Positions 29,099-37,611 of a stretch of 64,000 nucleotides of DNA are shown in pieces. Made by a program: the position numbers and the translations under genes. How positions within the stretch are numbered: the first letter of the stretch is position 1; each line of letters begins with the position of its first letter. The stretch lies in the NCBI GenBank assembly GCA_003389325.1, contig QQVE01000006.1, positions 1 through 64,000 of the forward strand. Direction: 5' to 3'. This stretch comes from Planctomycetota bacterium. GTDB taxonomy: Bacteria > Planctomycetota > Planctomycetia > Pirellulales > PALSA-1355. Under the pieces are notes generated by a model, which saw nothing but the letters and a program-made list of their open reading frames with translations, was not told where the DNA came from and did not search any database.

Positions 29099-29800
29099 AT
29101 GAGGCGACTGATTTCGGGCTTGGCCTTACTGACCATCACTTGCACGGCGCTCGGCCAGCAACAGCAACCGGCGTCGCCGGGCTACGAGCCGGCGGTGCCG
29201 GCGCCTTCGGTGAACGCCTACGGCGGCGGATACGGCTACGGGGGATACGGCGGCGCCACCACGGCCGCCGGATCGTCCATGAACGGCATGGCCAACGTGA
29301 TCAGTTCCAAGGGCGACTACAACCTCAGCACGTCGGCCGCGGCGGTGAACATGACCCAGGCCGAGAAGCAGGAAATCGAGAATCGCCAACTGTACACCGA
29401 TACCTACTTCGAGATGCGTGAGACGAACAAGGCGGCGCGCGAGAACGAACGCGGCCCGAAGCTCACCGCCGAACAATTGGCGCGGATCGCGCACGAGAAG
29501 GCCCCCAAGCCGCTCAGCCCGGGCGAGATGGACGCCGTGAGTGGCCACCTGAACTGGCCGCCGGCGCTGCAGCAGGATAGCTACGCGCTAGAACGCGCGC
29601 AGGTGGAGCGTCTGTTCGCGTCTTACGCGCGGTTGGGAGCCTTGAACTACTCGGACCGCACCAAGGCACGCGACCTGATCAACGGGATGAATCAGGAATT
29701 GAAGGATCAGGTGCGCGACATTCCGGCCCCGGACTATACGGAGAGCAAAAACTTCTTGAAGAGCCTGATGTACACGACCTGCAAGTGCCAACTCAGCTAA
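29099..29800 (+). CDS. Secreted Gly/Tyr-rich planctomycete protein, function unknown
   Basis: A 233-residue protein with a signal peptide (MRRLISGLALLTITCTALGQ). A low-complexity stretch of Gly, Tyr and Ala follows (about residues 45-65, GGGYGYGGYGG). The rest is charged and helical. No catalytic motif is seen. ATG 29099 is chosen because GGGAGGA lies ten bases upstream and it starts the signal peptide. It stops 36 bp before the chosen start of the HEAT gene, so the two may be co-transcribed. Confidence 0.72.
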   Translation: MRRLISGLALLTITCTALGQQQQPASPGYEPAVPAPSVNAYGGGYGYGGYGGATTAAGSSMNGMANVISSKGDYNLSTSAAAVNMTQAEKQEIENRQLYTDTYFEMRETNKAARENERGPKLTAEQLARIAHEKAPKPLSPGEMDAVSGHLNWPPALQQDSYALERAQVERLFASYARLGALNYSDRTKARDLINGMNQELKDQVRDIPAPDYTESKNFLKSLMYTTCKCQLS

Positions 29801-29835
29801 TCCGCAAGCCAACCCTTCACGATACGAAGCCGACC

Positions 29836-31485
29836 ATGATCGCACATCTTCCTGTTTCGCTTGCCTGCCGGGCGGCGGCTCTGCCCGTGCTCGCGTGTCT
29901 GTTCCTCTCCGCTCCGCTCTTGGGGGCCGAGCCCGACGATCTCGAGGCCTTGGTGGCCGCCACGAAGTCCTCCAGCGAAGCCACGAGTCTCGAAGCCATC
30001 GGCAAACTCGGGCAACAGGGAGCGGCAGCCGTGCCGGCGCTCGAGAGTCTGTTGCAATCAGATTCCCCGCGCGTGCGGGCCTACGCACTGCGAGCGCTGG
30101 GAGAGATCGGCCCCGAGGCCAAAGGGGCGGCCGACAGCGTCATTCCGCTGTTCAGCGATCCCGATCCGCTCGTGCGGCGGCAGGTGATCGAGGCCCTCAA
30201 GGGCATCCGCCCCGGGCCGAAGGTGGCCGTGCCCCTGTTCGTGAAGCTGATGCAGGATTCCGATCCGGGCGTGCGCCTGCGGGTGATGAGCGCCGTGGCC
30301 GACGCCGGGGGAAATGCCGTGCCGGCATTGGTCGAGGCGCTTAAGAACCCGGATGCCACCTATTGGGCCTGCCTGATTCTGCGCGATATCGGTCCCGAGG
30401 CGGCTCCCGCAGTGCCGGCGCTGAAGGCGGCGCTGGAGGACCGCCGTCCGGAAGTACGCCGCGAGGCTACGCTGGCGCTGGCGACCATCGGTTCTCCGGA
30501 AGCGGTCGAGGCCTTGGTCCCGATGTTGAAGGACGAGCACGCGCGCACGGCGGCCACCTTTGCGCTGGGCACGATCGGCAAGATCCCGCCGCAAGCCCAG
30601 TCCACGGTGCGGGCCAATGCCCAGAGCAGCGATGGGCTGCTGAGCACGGTCAGCCTGTGGGCCCTGGCCCGGGCGAATCCCGACGACGAGGCGTTGTTGA
30701 AGGAAGCGGGCACGCGGCTGGTCGAACGGTTGAAGGACGACGATCCTTTCGTGAGAGCGGGCGCCGCGCGGGCGCTGTCGGCGCTGCCGCCGAATCCGAA
30801 GATCGCCGGCCCGATCTTCGAGAAGGCCCTGGCCGACGCCGATGAGAAAACCACGCACTACCTGCTCGACGCCGTGGCGGGGATGGGCCCGCCGGCCGTG
30901 CCGAAGCTGATCGGGGCGCTCGAGCACAAGGCTCTGCGCGGACCGATCGCGGCCATTCTGGGGCGCATCGGACCGCCGGCCGCTCCGGCGACGTCGGCCT
31001 TGGCGGACCTGTTGCAGGATGAAGATCCGAATGTGAGCACCGAAGCGGCTTATGCCTTGGCGAAGATCGGCCCGGGAGCCAAGGCTGCCGTGCCCGCTCT
31101 GGCCGCGGCGCTTGCCAATCCCGACGAAGGCCCGGCCCACGGCGCCGCCTTCGCGCTGGGACAGATCGGTCCGGCGGCCGCGGCGGCCGAGCCGGCGCTA
31201 GTGCAGGCGATGGCCAAGGACGACAATTCGCTGACGCTGCTCTGCGCCTGGGCGCTGGTGCAGATCAAGGGCAAGTCGCCCGAGACGGCAGCCGAAGTGC
31301 TGCCCGAGTTGTTGGCCGGTCTCGAATCGCCGTTGCCGAAATCGCGGCAGATGGCAGCCGAGACCTTGGGCAGCCTGGGGCCCGCGGCCAAAGACGCACT
31401 GGCCCAACTCAAGACCGCCACCGAAGACCCGGACGCCTCGGTTCGCGACGCCGCCGAACACGCCATCGCGTCGATCCGCGGCTAA
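29836..31485 (+). CDS. Secreted HEAT-repeat protein
   Basis: A 549-residue protein with a signal peptide (ends near residue 32, PLLGAEPDD). Nearly all the rest is HEAT/PBS-lyase helical repeats of 30-40 residues, seen as recurrent GPxAxxAVPALxxAL and DPxxxVRxxAxxALxxIG patterns. It probably serves as a protein-binding scaffold. A GTG at 29785 inside the previous gene would add 17 residues before the signal peptide and is less likely. Confidence 0.8.
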   Translation: MIAHLPVSLACRAAALPVLACLFLSAPLLGAEPDDLEALVAATKSSSEATSLEAIGKLGQQGAAAVPALESLLQSDSPRVRAYALRALGEIGPEAKGAADSVIPLFSDPDPLVRRQVIEALKGIRPGPKVAVPLFVKLMQDSDPGVRLRVMSAVADAGGNAVPALVEALKNPDATYWACLILRDIGPEAAPAVPALKAALEDRRPEVRREATLALATIGSPEAVEALVPMLKDEHARTAATFALGTIGKIPPQAQSTVRANAQSSDGLLSTVSLWALARANPDDEALLKEAGTRLVERLKDDDPFVRAGAARALSALPPNPKIAGPIFEKALADADEKTTHYLLDAVAGMGPPAVPKLIGALEHKALRGPIAAILGRIGPPAAPATSALADLLQDEDPNVSTEAAYALAKIGPGAKAAVPALAAALANPDEGPAHGAAFALGQIGPAAAAAEPALVQAMAKDDNSLTLLCAWALVQIKGKSPETAAEVLPELLAGLESPLPKSRQMAAETLGSLGPAAKDALAQLKTATEDPDASVRDAAEHAIASIRG

Positions 31486-31753
31486 GCGACCCAGTTGCGA
31501 TCGGATTCGCTTGAAATCCGCGCTGGCCGTCCGCGGCTGGACCGCTGCGTGCAGCGCGGCCAAAACCCATAAGTCGCTTTTTGGCGCCGGTCCGGACGGA
31601 GAACGCGGGAAATTCTTGAACGCGTGACCCGAGGCCTCGACCCAGGGACCGCGACGGTGGGGGGCTGCTTGACGATCTTACCCAGCGGAGGGGAAACTGG
31701 CTGCAACCGAAGGGATGCTGTCGGTGTCCGCTTCGCTTGCAAAAAGGGAACTC

Positions 31754-32413
31754 ATGGCTAGCAGCAGTTCGCGTCGCGAATCGGGCGAAGCCTCTTCTGG
31801 CAAAGGGGATCCTGTCGAGCAATGGATCGTCGAGGCGCGGGCCGGGTGTCCGGGGGCGCTGGCGAATCTGGTCGAGCTTTGCCGGCAGTATCTGCTGTTG
31901 GTCGCCAACCGCGCGCTCGACGGGAGGATCCGCAGCAAGACCGGTGCCTCGGACCTGGTGCAAGAGACGCTGCTGGCGGCTCAACAGTCGATGGGAAGCT
32001 TCCAGGGGCGCAGCGAGGGAGAGCTGCGGCTGTGGCTGAAGCGAATTCTGCTGCACAAGGTGGCCACCACTTCCCGGTCGTTTTTGCGCACCGCGAAACG
32101 CGACGTCCGGCGCGAGCAGGACCTGAACGGTTTGAGCGACTCGGATGGGGCCAGGCAACTGATCGCCGTGGACGACGCGCCGACGCCCCAGCGCCGTGCC
32201 GTCGTTCAAGAGGAGATCCTGGCTTTGCACGAGCGCTTGGGCCGTCTGCCGGAACACTATCGAGAGATTATCCAACTGCGCTCGTTCGAGCGAAAATCGT
32301 TCGTGGAGATCGGGGCCGAATCGGGCATTTCCGCCGACGCGGCCCGAAAGCGGTGGTGTCTGGCCGTCAAATACCTGCGGGACCAATGGACGATGGACGA
32401 TGAGTCGCGATGA
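31754..32413 (+). CDS. ECF-type RNA polymerase sigma factor
   Basis: A 219-residue sigma-70 factor with only regions 2 and 4. Region 2 includes the SDLVQETLLAAQQSMGSFQG segment. Region 4 (LGRLPEHYREIIQLRSFE...) contains the helix-turn-helix. It belongs to the planctomycete ECF types encoded with Ser/Thr kinases. ATG 31754 is chosen for the AAGGGAA just before it. The stop overlaps the kinase start by 14 bp (ATG at 32400), so the two are translationally coupled. Confidence 0.9.
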   Translation: MASSSSRRESGEASSGKGDPVEQWIVEARAGCPGALANLVELCRQYLLLVANRALDGRIRSKTGASDLVQETLLAAQQSMGSFQGRSEGELRLWLKRILLHKVATTSRSFLRTAKRDVRREQDLNGLSDSDGARQLIAVDDAPTPQRRAVVQEEILALHERLGRLPEHYREIIQLRSFERKSFVEIGAESGISADAARKRWCLAVKYLRDQWTMDDESR

Positions 32414-35400
32414 AAACGGCCACCGCGCGCAGGCGACCGACGAGCTCTTCGATGCGCTGCTGACGGCCTACGACGATGCCCTGGCCGCCGGCACTCGCTC
32501 CCCCACGGTCGATTCGACGCAGATCCCCGCAGAGATGCTCGAGGAGTGGGAAGCGTCGCGGGCCATGCTCGAGCTGATCGAGGCGGCGCGTTCCAGCTCA
32601 GCCGACCCGGCCGTTCGGGATGCGGCACCGCCGCCGATCGATTCCCTGTGGGACGCGACCGAGGTGCCCGAGTCGGAGCTGCTCGGCAGCCGCATGTTGG
32701 GCCGGTTCGAGCTCGTGCGGGAGTTGGGCCGGGGCGGCTACGGCGTTGTGTTCCTGGCGATCGACACCTCGCTCGGCCGGAAGGTGGCGCTGAAGATTCC
32801 CCGGGCCGAAGTGACGCTCACGCCGGAGCTTTCCAGTCGCTTCCTGCGCGAGGCCCAAGCGACGGGCGCCTTGTCGCATCCGAACCTGGTGGCGCTGCAC
32901 GAGGTGGGCCAGGTCGGGCCCGTGCGGTACATCGTGTCGGACTATTGCAGCGGCCCGAACCTTGCACAGTGGCTGGCTGCCCGGGGGAAACCGCTCGACG
33001 TGCGCGACGCGGCCCGGCTGGTGGCCGAATTGGCCGACGGCGTGGAGCACGCGCACCAGCACGGCGTTTTGCATCGTGACATCAAGCCCGGCAATGTGCT
33101 GCTGGTCGATCGATCGGCGGACGCGTGCGAAGGTTCGGCGAGCGACCCGGAGGACTTCACGCCCAGGCTGGCCGACTTCGGGCTGGCCCGGCTGGAGAGC
33201 GCCGACGCGACCATGACGCACAGCGGCACGCTGCTGGGCACCGCCTCGTACATGGCGCCCGAGCAGGCGACCGGCCGGACGGACGAGATCGGCAAGGCGA
33301 CCGACGTCTACGCACTGGGGGCCGTGCTGTACGAACTCCTGACGGGGCAGCGGGCCTTTCAGGGAGCCAGCGACGTGGATACGCTGCGGCGGGTCGTTCA
33401 CGATGATCCGCTCGGTCCGCGACGCCTGCGCTCGGCCATCCCCCGCGATTTGGAAGCGATCTGTCTGAAGTGCCTGGAGAAACGTCCCGGCGATCGGTAC
33501 GGCTCGGCAAGGGCGTTGGCCTCTGATCTGCGGCGTTTTCTGTCCGGGCAGCCGACCGTGGCTCGTCCGCTTACCCTCGCGCAGCGCACGCTGCACTGGA
33601 CGCGTCGTCGGCCGGCGCTGGCGAGCCTGGTGGGCGTGAGCGCGGGGGCCGCCGTGCTGTTGATGGCCTTGGGCACGGCGTATCTGCTGCACTTGCGCGC
33701 CTCGCGCGATACCGAGGCCCGGCTGCGCCGCGACGCGGAGCAGAGCACCGCGACGGCCCGCGAGCTCCAGGCGCGTGCCGAGCAGTCGCTCTATGCGTCG
33801 CGGATGCGCGCGGTCGATCGGGCGCTCAGGCAGGGAAGCACGCCGGAGGCCAGGCGGTTGCTGGCGCACTACGACGACGGCACCGAGCACGCGGGGTTGC
33901 GCAGCTTCGACTGGTATTACTTTCGCAACCGTCTGGACGACGCGTGGCTCACGATCGAGCCGGGGGGCGGCGAGGTCAACGGCGTGGCGTTCTCGCCCAA
34001 CGGGCGCGTGTTGGCCACGGGCACCGGGGACGGGATCATTCGGCTGTGGGATCCGCACCGCGGAGGCCTGCTCGCTGAGATCCGGGGTCACACCGACTGC
34101 GTCAACGAGCTGGCGTTCTCGCCCGACGGCCAGATCCTGGCCACGGGGAGTTGCGACAACTCGATCAAACTCTGGGATGCTCACACGCACAAGCTGCTGA
34201 GCACCCTGCCCGGGCAGGCCAAGGTGACGCACACGCTGGCGTTCTCTGCCGACGGCAAGCGGTTGGCCTCCGGGGGAATGGAGCCGGTGGTCCGCGTGTG
34301 GGACGTGGCGACCGGCGGGCTGCTGAGGACCTACGACACGAACGATTACACGGTGAACTCCGTGCGATGGATGGGCGAGCAGGTGCTGATCGGCTCGGTG
34401 AACAAGCTGACGTTTCTCGACCCCGAGCAAGGGACGACGCGGGAAATCGCGGGGGCGGTCGATAGTATCGGCGTACATCCCGAGCATGCCGAAGTGGCCG
34501 TGGCGGGGCCGAGCCTGACCATCCTGGCAGGCGAACCCGCGACGCCTGAAGAGTCGCTTCACGGTCACTTCGGCCGGGCGTTTTCGGCGGTCTATTCGCC
34601 CGACGGCAAGTGGCTGGCGACCGGCGGCGGCGATCAGACCGTGCGCATCTGGGACCGCGAACTCCGTCCGTTTCAACAGGTGCTCAACGGCCATGCGGGC
34701 CCCAACCGCGTCAGCAGCCTGGCGTTTTCGCCCGGCGGCGCGTTGCTGGCCAGCGGAGCTTTCGACGGGTCGGTGAAACTGTGGCGCGTCGCGGAGATCA
34801 TGCCGAAAGCGTTACCTGACTTTAATGCGCTGGCCCTTTCGCCCGATCTGGAATGGCTGGTGCTGCGGTACCATGCCAGCAAGTTCGAGTTGTTCGAGAC
34901 CCGCACCGGCCAGTGGCGCTCCTCGCGGCATCTGGGTCCTTCATCGCGGCCGTTTCATTTTCTGACGCGAGACGACGACACGCTGTTCATTACCGAGGGC
35001 GACGATGCCCGGCAATGGAGGCTCGACGTCGACAGGTTCGAGGGGCACTTTCCGCAGCCGCAGCCGCCCGAGGCGTTTCTGGCCCTGTCGGGCGACGGAC
35101 GGCATCTCATCACGAGCAGCGCAGCGGAGATCGCCGTCACCGATCTCGACACGCAGGACAAGTGGTTTACGTTGATTCCCAAGCGACCGCCCGCCGTGCC
35201 GTACTTGCGGTATTCTCACAGTCGGCAGTTCATGATCATCAACACGTCCGAGAAAGCGCACTGGGTGATCGACTTTTCCAAACGCCGCGCCGACGCCGTG
35301 GAGTGTGCGGATCCGCTGGCGATTACCGATGACGGGCGACTCCTGGCTTCCAGCAAGCCCCATACTTCTTTTGTGTTGATCGATGTGCAAAGCGGCCGGG

Positions 35401-35714
35401 AGGTCGCCACGCTGGGTCACTCGTTGCCCACACACAGCGAATGTGCCTTTTCGCCCGACGGCCGCGTGTTCGTCAGCGTGACCCATGACGGTACGCTGCA
35501 CCTTTGGCATGTCGCGTCCGGCGAGGAAGTGGCGCAACTGGAGACCGGTCCCGACGAGAAGTTCTATGCTTTGCAGTTCTCGCGCAACAGTCGCCAGCTG
35601 GCCGCCGTGGTCGGGCCCCCCAATCCGAACGCCGAAGGCCAGGTTGCCGGCGCCCGCCTGTTCTTGTGGGACGGATCCGACCGGCCGGACAAGCCAGCGC
35701 AGGCGGCAGAGTAA
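32400..35714 (+). CDS. Transmembrane Ser/Thr protein kinase with WD40 sensor domain
   Basis: A 1104-residue Hanks-type kinase. Kinase domain about residues 103-380: glycine loop GRGGYG (110-115), Lys132 in VALKIP, HRDIKPGN (225-232), DFG (259-261), APE (286-288). One transmembrane helix at about 406-432 separates it from a C-terminal region of WD40 blades (repeated LAFSPDGQ and LWD motifs). The start overlaps the sigma-factor stop, so the sigma is probably phosphorylated or otherwise controlled by this kinase. The 14-bp overlap places both in one mRNA. Confidence 0.93.
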   Translation: MSRDENGHRAQATDELFDALLTAYDDALAAGTRSPTVDSTQIPAEMLEEWEASRAMLELIEAARSSSADPAVRDAAPPPIDSLWDATEVPESELLGSRMLGRFELVRELGRGGYGVVFLAIDTSLGRKVALKIPRAEVTLTPELSSRFLREAQATGALSHPNLVALHEVGQVGPVRYIVSDYCSGPNLAQWLAARGKPLDVRDAARLVAELADGVEHAHQHGVLHRDIKPGNVLLVDRSADACEGSASDPEDFTPRLADFGLARLESADATMTHSGTLLGTASYMAPEQATGRTDEIGKATDVYALGAVLYELLTGQRAFQGASDVDTLRRVVHDDPLGPRRLRSAIPRDLEAICLKCLEKRPGDRYGSARALASDLRRFLSGQPTVARPLTLAQRTLHWTRRRPALASLVGVSAGAAVLLMALGTAYLLHLRASRDTEARLRRDAEQSTATARELQARAEQSLYASRMRAVDRALRQGSTPEARRLLAHYDDGTEHAGLRSFDWYYFRNRLDDAWLTIEPGGGEVNGVAFSPNGRVLATGTGDGIIRLWDPHRGGLLAEIRGHTDCVNELAFSPDGQILATGSCDNSIKLWDAHTHKLLSTLPGQAKVTHTLAFSADGKRLASGGMEPVVRVWDVATGGLLRTYDTNDYTVNSVRWMGEQVLIGSVNKLTFLDPEQGTTREIAGAVDSIGVHPEHAEVAVAGPSLTILAGEPATPEESLHGHFGRAFSAVYSPDGKWLATGGGDQTVRIWDRELRPFQQVLNGHAGPNRVSSLAFSPGGALLASGAFDGSVKLWRVAEIMPKALPDFNALALSPDLEWLVLRYHASKFELFETRTGQWRSSRHLGPSSRPFHFLTRDDDTLFITEGDDARQWRLDVDRFEGHFPQPQPPEAFLALSGDGRHLITSSAAEIAVTDLDTQDKWFTLIPKRPPAVPYLRYSHSRQFMIINTSEKAHWVIDFSKRRADAVECADPLAITDDGRLLASSKPHTSFVLIDVQSGREVATLGHSLPTHSECAFSPDGRVFVSVTHDGTLHLWHVASGEEVAQLETGPDEKFYALQFSRNSRQLAAVVGPPNPNAEGQVAGARLFLWDGSDRPDKPAQAAE

Positions 35715-35729
35715 GCCGCTGCGCGCTGC

Positions 35730-36329
35730 TCAGGCTCCGCGCAAAGCCTTGGCTTGCTGTAGCAGCAGTTGCTGCACGTCCTCGCGGAGTTGGTCGATCT
35801 CGAAGCGGAGGTTCGACAGGGGCGACTCGGAAGCCAAGTGGCGGGCTTTGACGACCTTGACCTTGGCCAGCTCGAGCTGGGCTTGCAGTCGGGCGACTTC
35901 GCCGCGGCTGATCGTGCCGGCCCGCTGGCGGTTGACCGCCGCGGCACGCTGCAGCTCGGCTTCGGCGGCACGCACTTCGGCTTCGGCTGCCAGTACGTAA
36001 ACGGCCGACTCGTTGGCTTCGTCGCTTTGCGCCGCGCGGAGGCGCTCGCGGGCCTTGGCCACGTACTCGGCGGCCAATTGCATGGCCTCGGGGCGAATCG
36101 TGTTGGGCGATCGCTGGTTACGCTGCTGGAACTCGGCCAGTTGGGCTTCCATCAACTTGAGGTACGCCTGCGCGTAGCGAACGTTGATCTGCTTCTCCTC
36201 GGCCTGGTCCTGGTCGGAACCGACGGAGCTTTGGGGCGTGCCGTTTTCTTGAGCCGCAAGCGGCAGCACGGCGGGCGCGGCCATCAACAGGGCCAGCGCA
36301 CAAGCGAGGATCGTTCGTCGCGTCGTCAT
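35730..36329 (-). CDS. Secreted coiled-coil protein, function unknown
   Basis: A 199-residue protein with a signal peptide (cleaved after about residue 26, PLAAQ). Residues 45-195 are an Ala/Glu/Gln-rich helix with heptad patterning, suggesting a long coiled coil. The N-terminus of the mature protein has Gly/Ser/Gln/Asp. It converges with the kinase gene, ending 16 bp away. No domain recognised. Confidence 0.7.
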   Translation of the reverse strand: MTTRRTILACALALLMAAPAVLPLAAQENGTPQSSVGSDQDQAEEKQINVRYAQAYLKLMEAQLAEFQQRNQRSPNTIRPEAMQLAAEYVAKARERLRAAQSDEANESAVYVLAAEAEVRAAEAELQRAAAVNRQRAGTISRGEVARLQAQLELAKVKVVKARHLASESPLSNLRFEIDQLREDVQQLLLQQAKALRGA

Positions 36330-36791
36330 GGAGGGGGTCCCCCGATGGATAGTGAGCCGATAGTTGGTGCAGGCGAGTCCGGCGCGGCCGCCTACTCCAG
36401 TTTAGCCGCCGTTTGGGGGACAAGCTGGCTCAAACGCCCGCGGAGCAGCCGGGGGTTCGACCGGACTCGTTAGTTTTTTGCTTTATTCAGGCAAAAGTCT
36501 TGACGGCCCGGGGGGGCCGCCATTAGCTTGGGGGCCATCGGTATTCTTCTTCCGACGGGTCGGGTGCTAATGACCTGCTTCTTGTCGCCGTAGTTGACCG
36601 CGGGCTCCGAGCGGAGCTCCTGCTGGGCAACGTGTTCTTGGGCGACGTCCGCGCATCGGTGTCAGCGATCGGGGCGTATCTGTGCCCTGTCGAGCTTTGG
36701 CTGCGCGGGTTCGTGCAAGCGACAAGGAGCATGCCCGCGCGTGGGCGCGCGGGGACAGGTGTCATCCATCATGCATTTTCAAGGAGCTTCC
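36330..36791. other. Intergenic region upstream of the PEP-CTERM gene
   Basis: No supported gene. An AT-rich patch with TTTTGC...GCAAAA inverted bases lies around 36475-36495. A TTGACG follows at about 36499, but no matching -10 was identified. Confidence 0.4.
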
Positions 36792-37475
36792 ATGACCATC
36801 GACCGTTTGCCTCGACAGCCCCGCGTTTGGCATGTCCTGACTCTTGCCGTCGTCCTGGCAGGCGCCTCGTGCGGCTGGCAGACCGCACGGGCGGCGACGC
36901 TGGAGTTCGAGGACCTTCTGCTGGGCCAGCAATACGATCTACAGGCCGCCACGCCTGCCCCCGACTCGTTCGTCACTGACGGCGTGCCGGTTCAATTGAG
37001 CGAGTTTTTCTTCCTCCCCGCGGGCAGCACGACCAGCGGCGCGGCGATCGTGTTCGATTCGGTCGCCAACGCCGGCAGCTCTCCCGGCGGATCGGGCAAC
37101 TATCTGTGGCCGAGCAACGTCAACCTGAACTTCGACTTTGGCGGGCCGGTGACGACGGTGAGCTTCTTGTACGGCGAGTTCGGCGGCAATCTCAATCTGC
37201 GGGTCAATGGCGATCTGGCCAACGTGAACACGTTCGCCGCGCTGCCCGCGATGTTGGGAGGGGCGACCGTTCAACTCGATCCGGGGCGCGTGACGCTGGT
37301 CGGCACGATCAACTCGTTTGCCGTGGGCGGCCAAGAGTTTTCCATGGACGAGTTGCGGTTCGTGCTGGTCCCCGAACCGGCCAGCGGGCTGTTGGCGCTG
37401 GCGGGCCTGTCCGGCTGGATGCTCGTCTGTCGTGGGCGGCGGTGTGGCCGGTGGGGCACGCCGGCGCGGGCGTAG
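36792..37475 (+). CDS. PEP-CTERM sorting-domain protein
   Basis: A 227-residue protein. It has a cleavable signal peptide, a beta-rich low-charge body with a repeated SVANAGSSPGGSGNYLW-type stretch, and a C-terminal sorting signal: VPEPASG, a hydrophobic helix, then a basic tail (CRGRRCGRW). This layout predicts processing by exosortase/archaeosortase. ATG 36792 has AAGGAG five bases upstream. No exosortase gene is in the window. The adhesin/polymer role is inferred from the family only. Confidence 0.88.
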   Translation: MTIDRLPRQPRVWHVLTLAVVLAGASCGWQTARAATLEFEDLLLGQQYDLQAATPAPDSFVTDGVPVQLSEFFFLPAGSTTSGAAIVFDSVANAGSSPGGSGNYLWPSNVNLNFDFGGPVTTVSFLYGEFGGNLNLRVNGDLANVNTFAALPAMLGGATVQLDPGRVTLVGTINSFAVGGQEFSMDELRFVLVPEPASGLLALAGLSGWMLVCRGRRCGRWGTPARA

Positions 37476-37527
37476 GCTAGCGAAGATCGTCGTCCGGCGC
37501 GAGCGGGTCGACGTCGGGGCGCGGTGA

Positions 37528-37559
37528 GGCGCCGTCGCCAGCGGCTCCGGGTTAATCGG
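37528..37559 (+). repeat. Family-3 palindromic repeat
   Basis: GGCGCCGTCGCCAGCGGCTC followed by CGGGTTAATCGG. It lies between the convergent PEP-CTERM and antiporter genes. Confidence 0.8.
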
Positions 37560-37611
37560 TGAGATCGTGGCCCGACGGTCTGCTGGGGAGAGGCGTCGGG
37601 CCTCGCCTGCG

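Noticed and set aside
28984..29421. 145-codon frame overlapping the Gly/Tyr-rich gene
   Set aside because: A shifted-frame shadow of the gene at 29099, which has a clear ribosome binding site and signal peptide.
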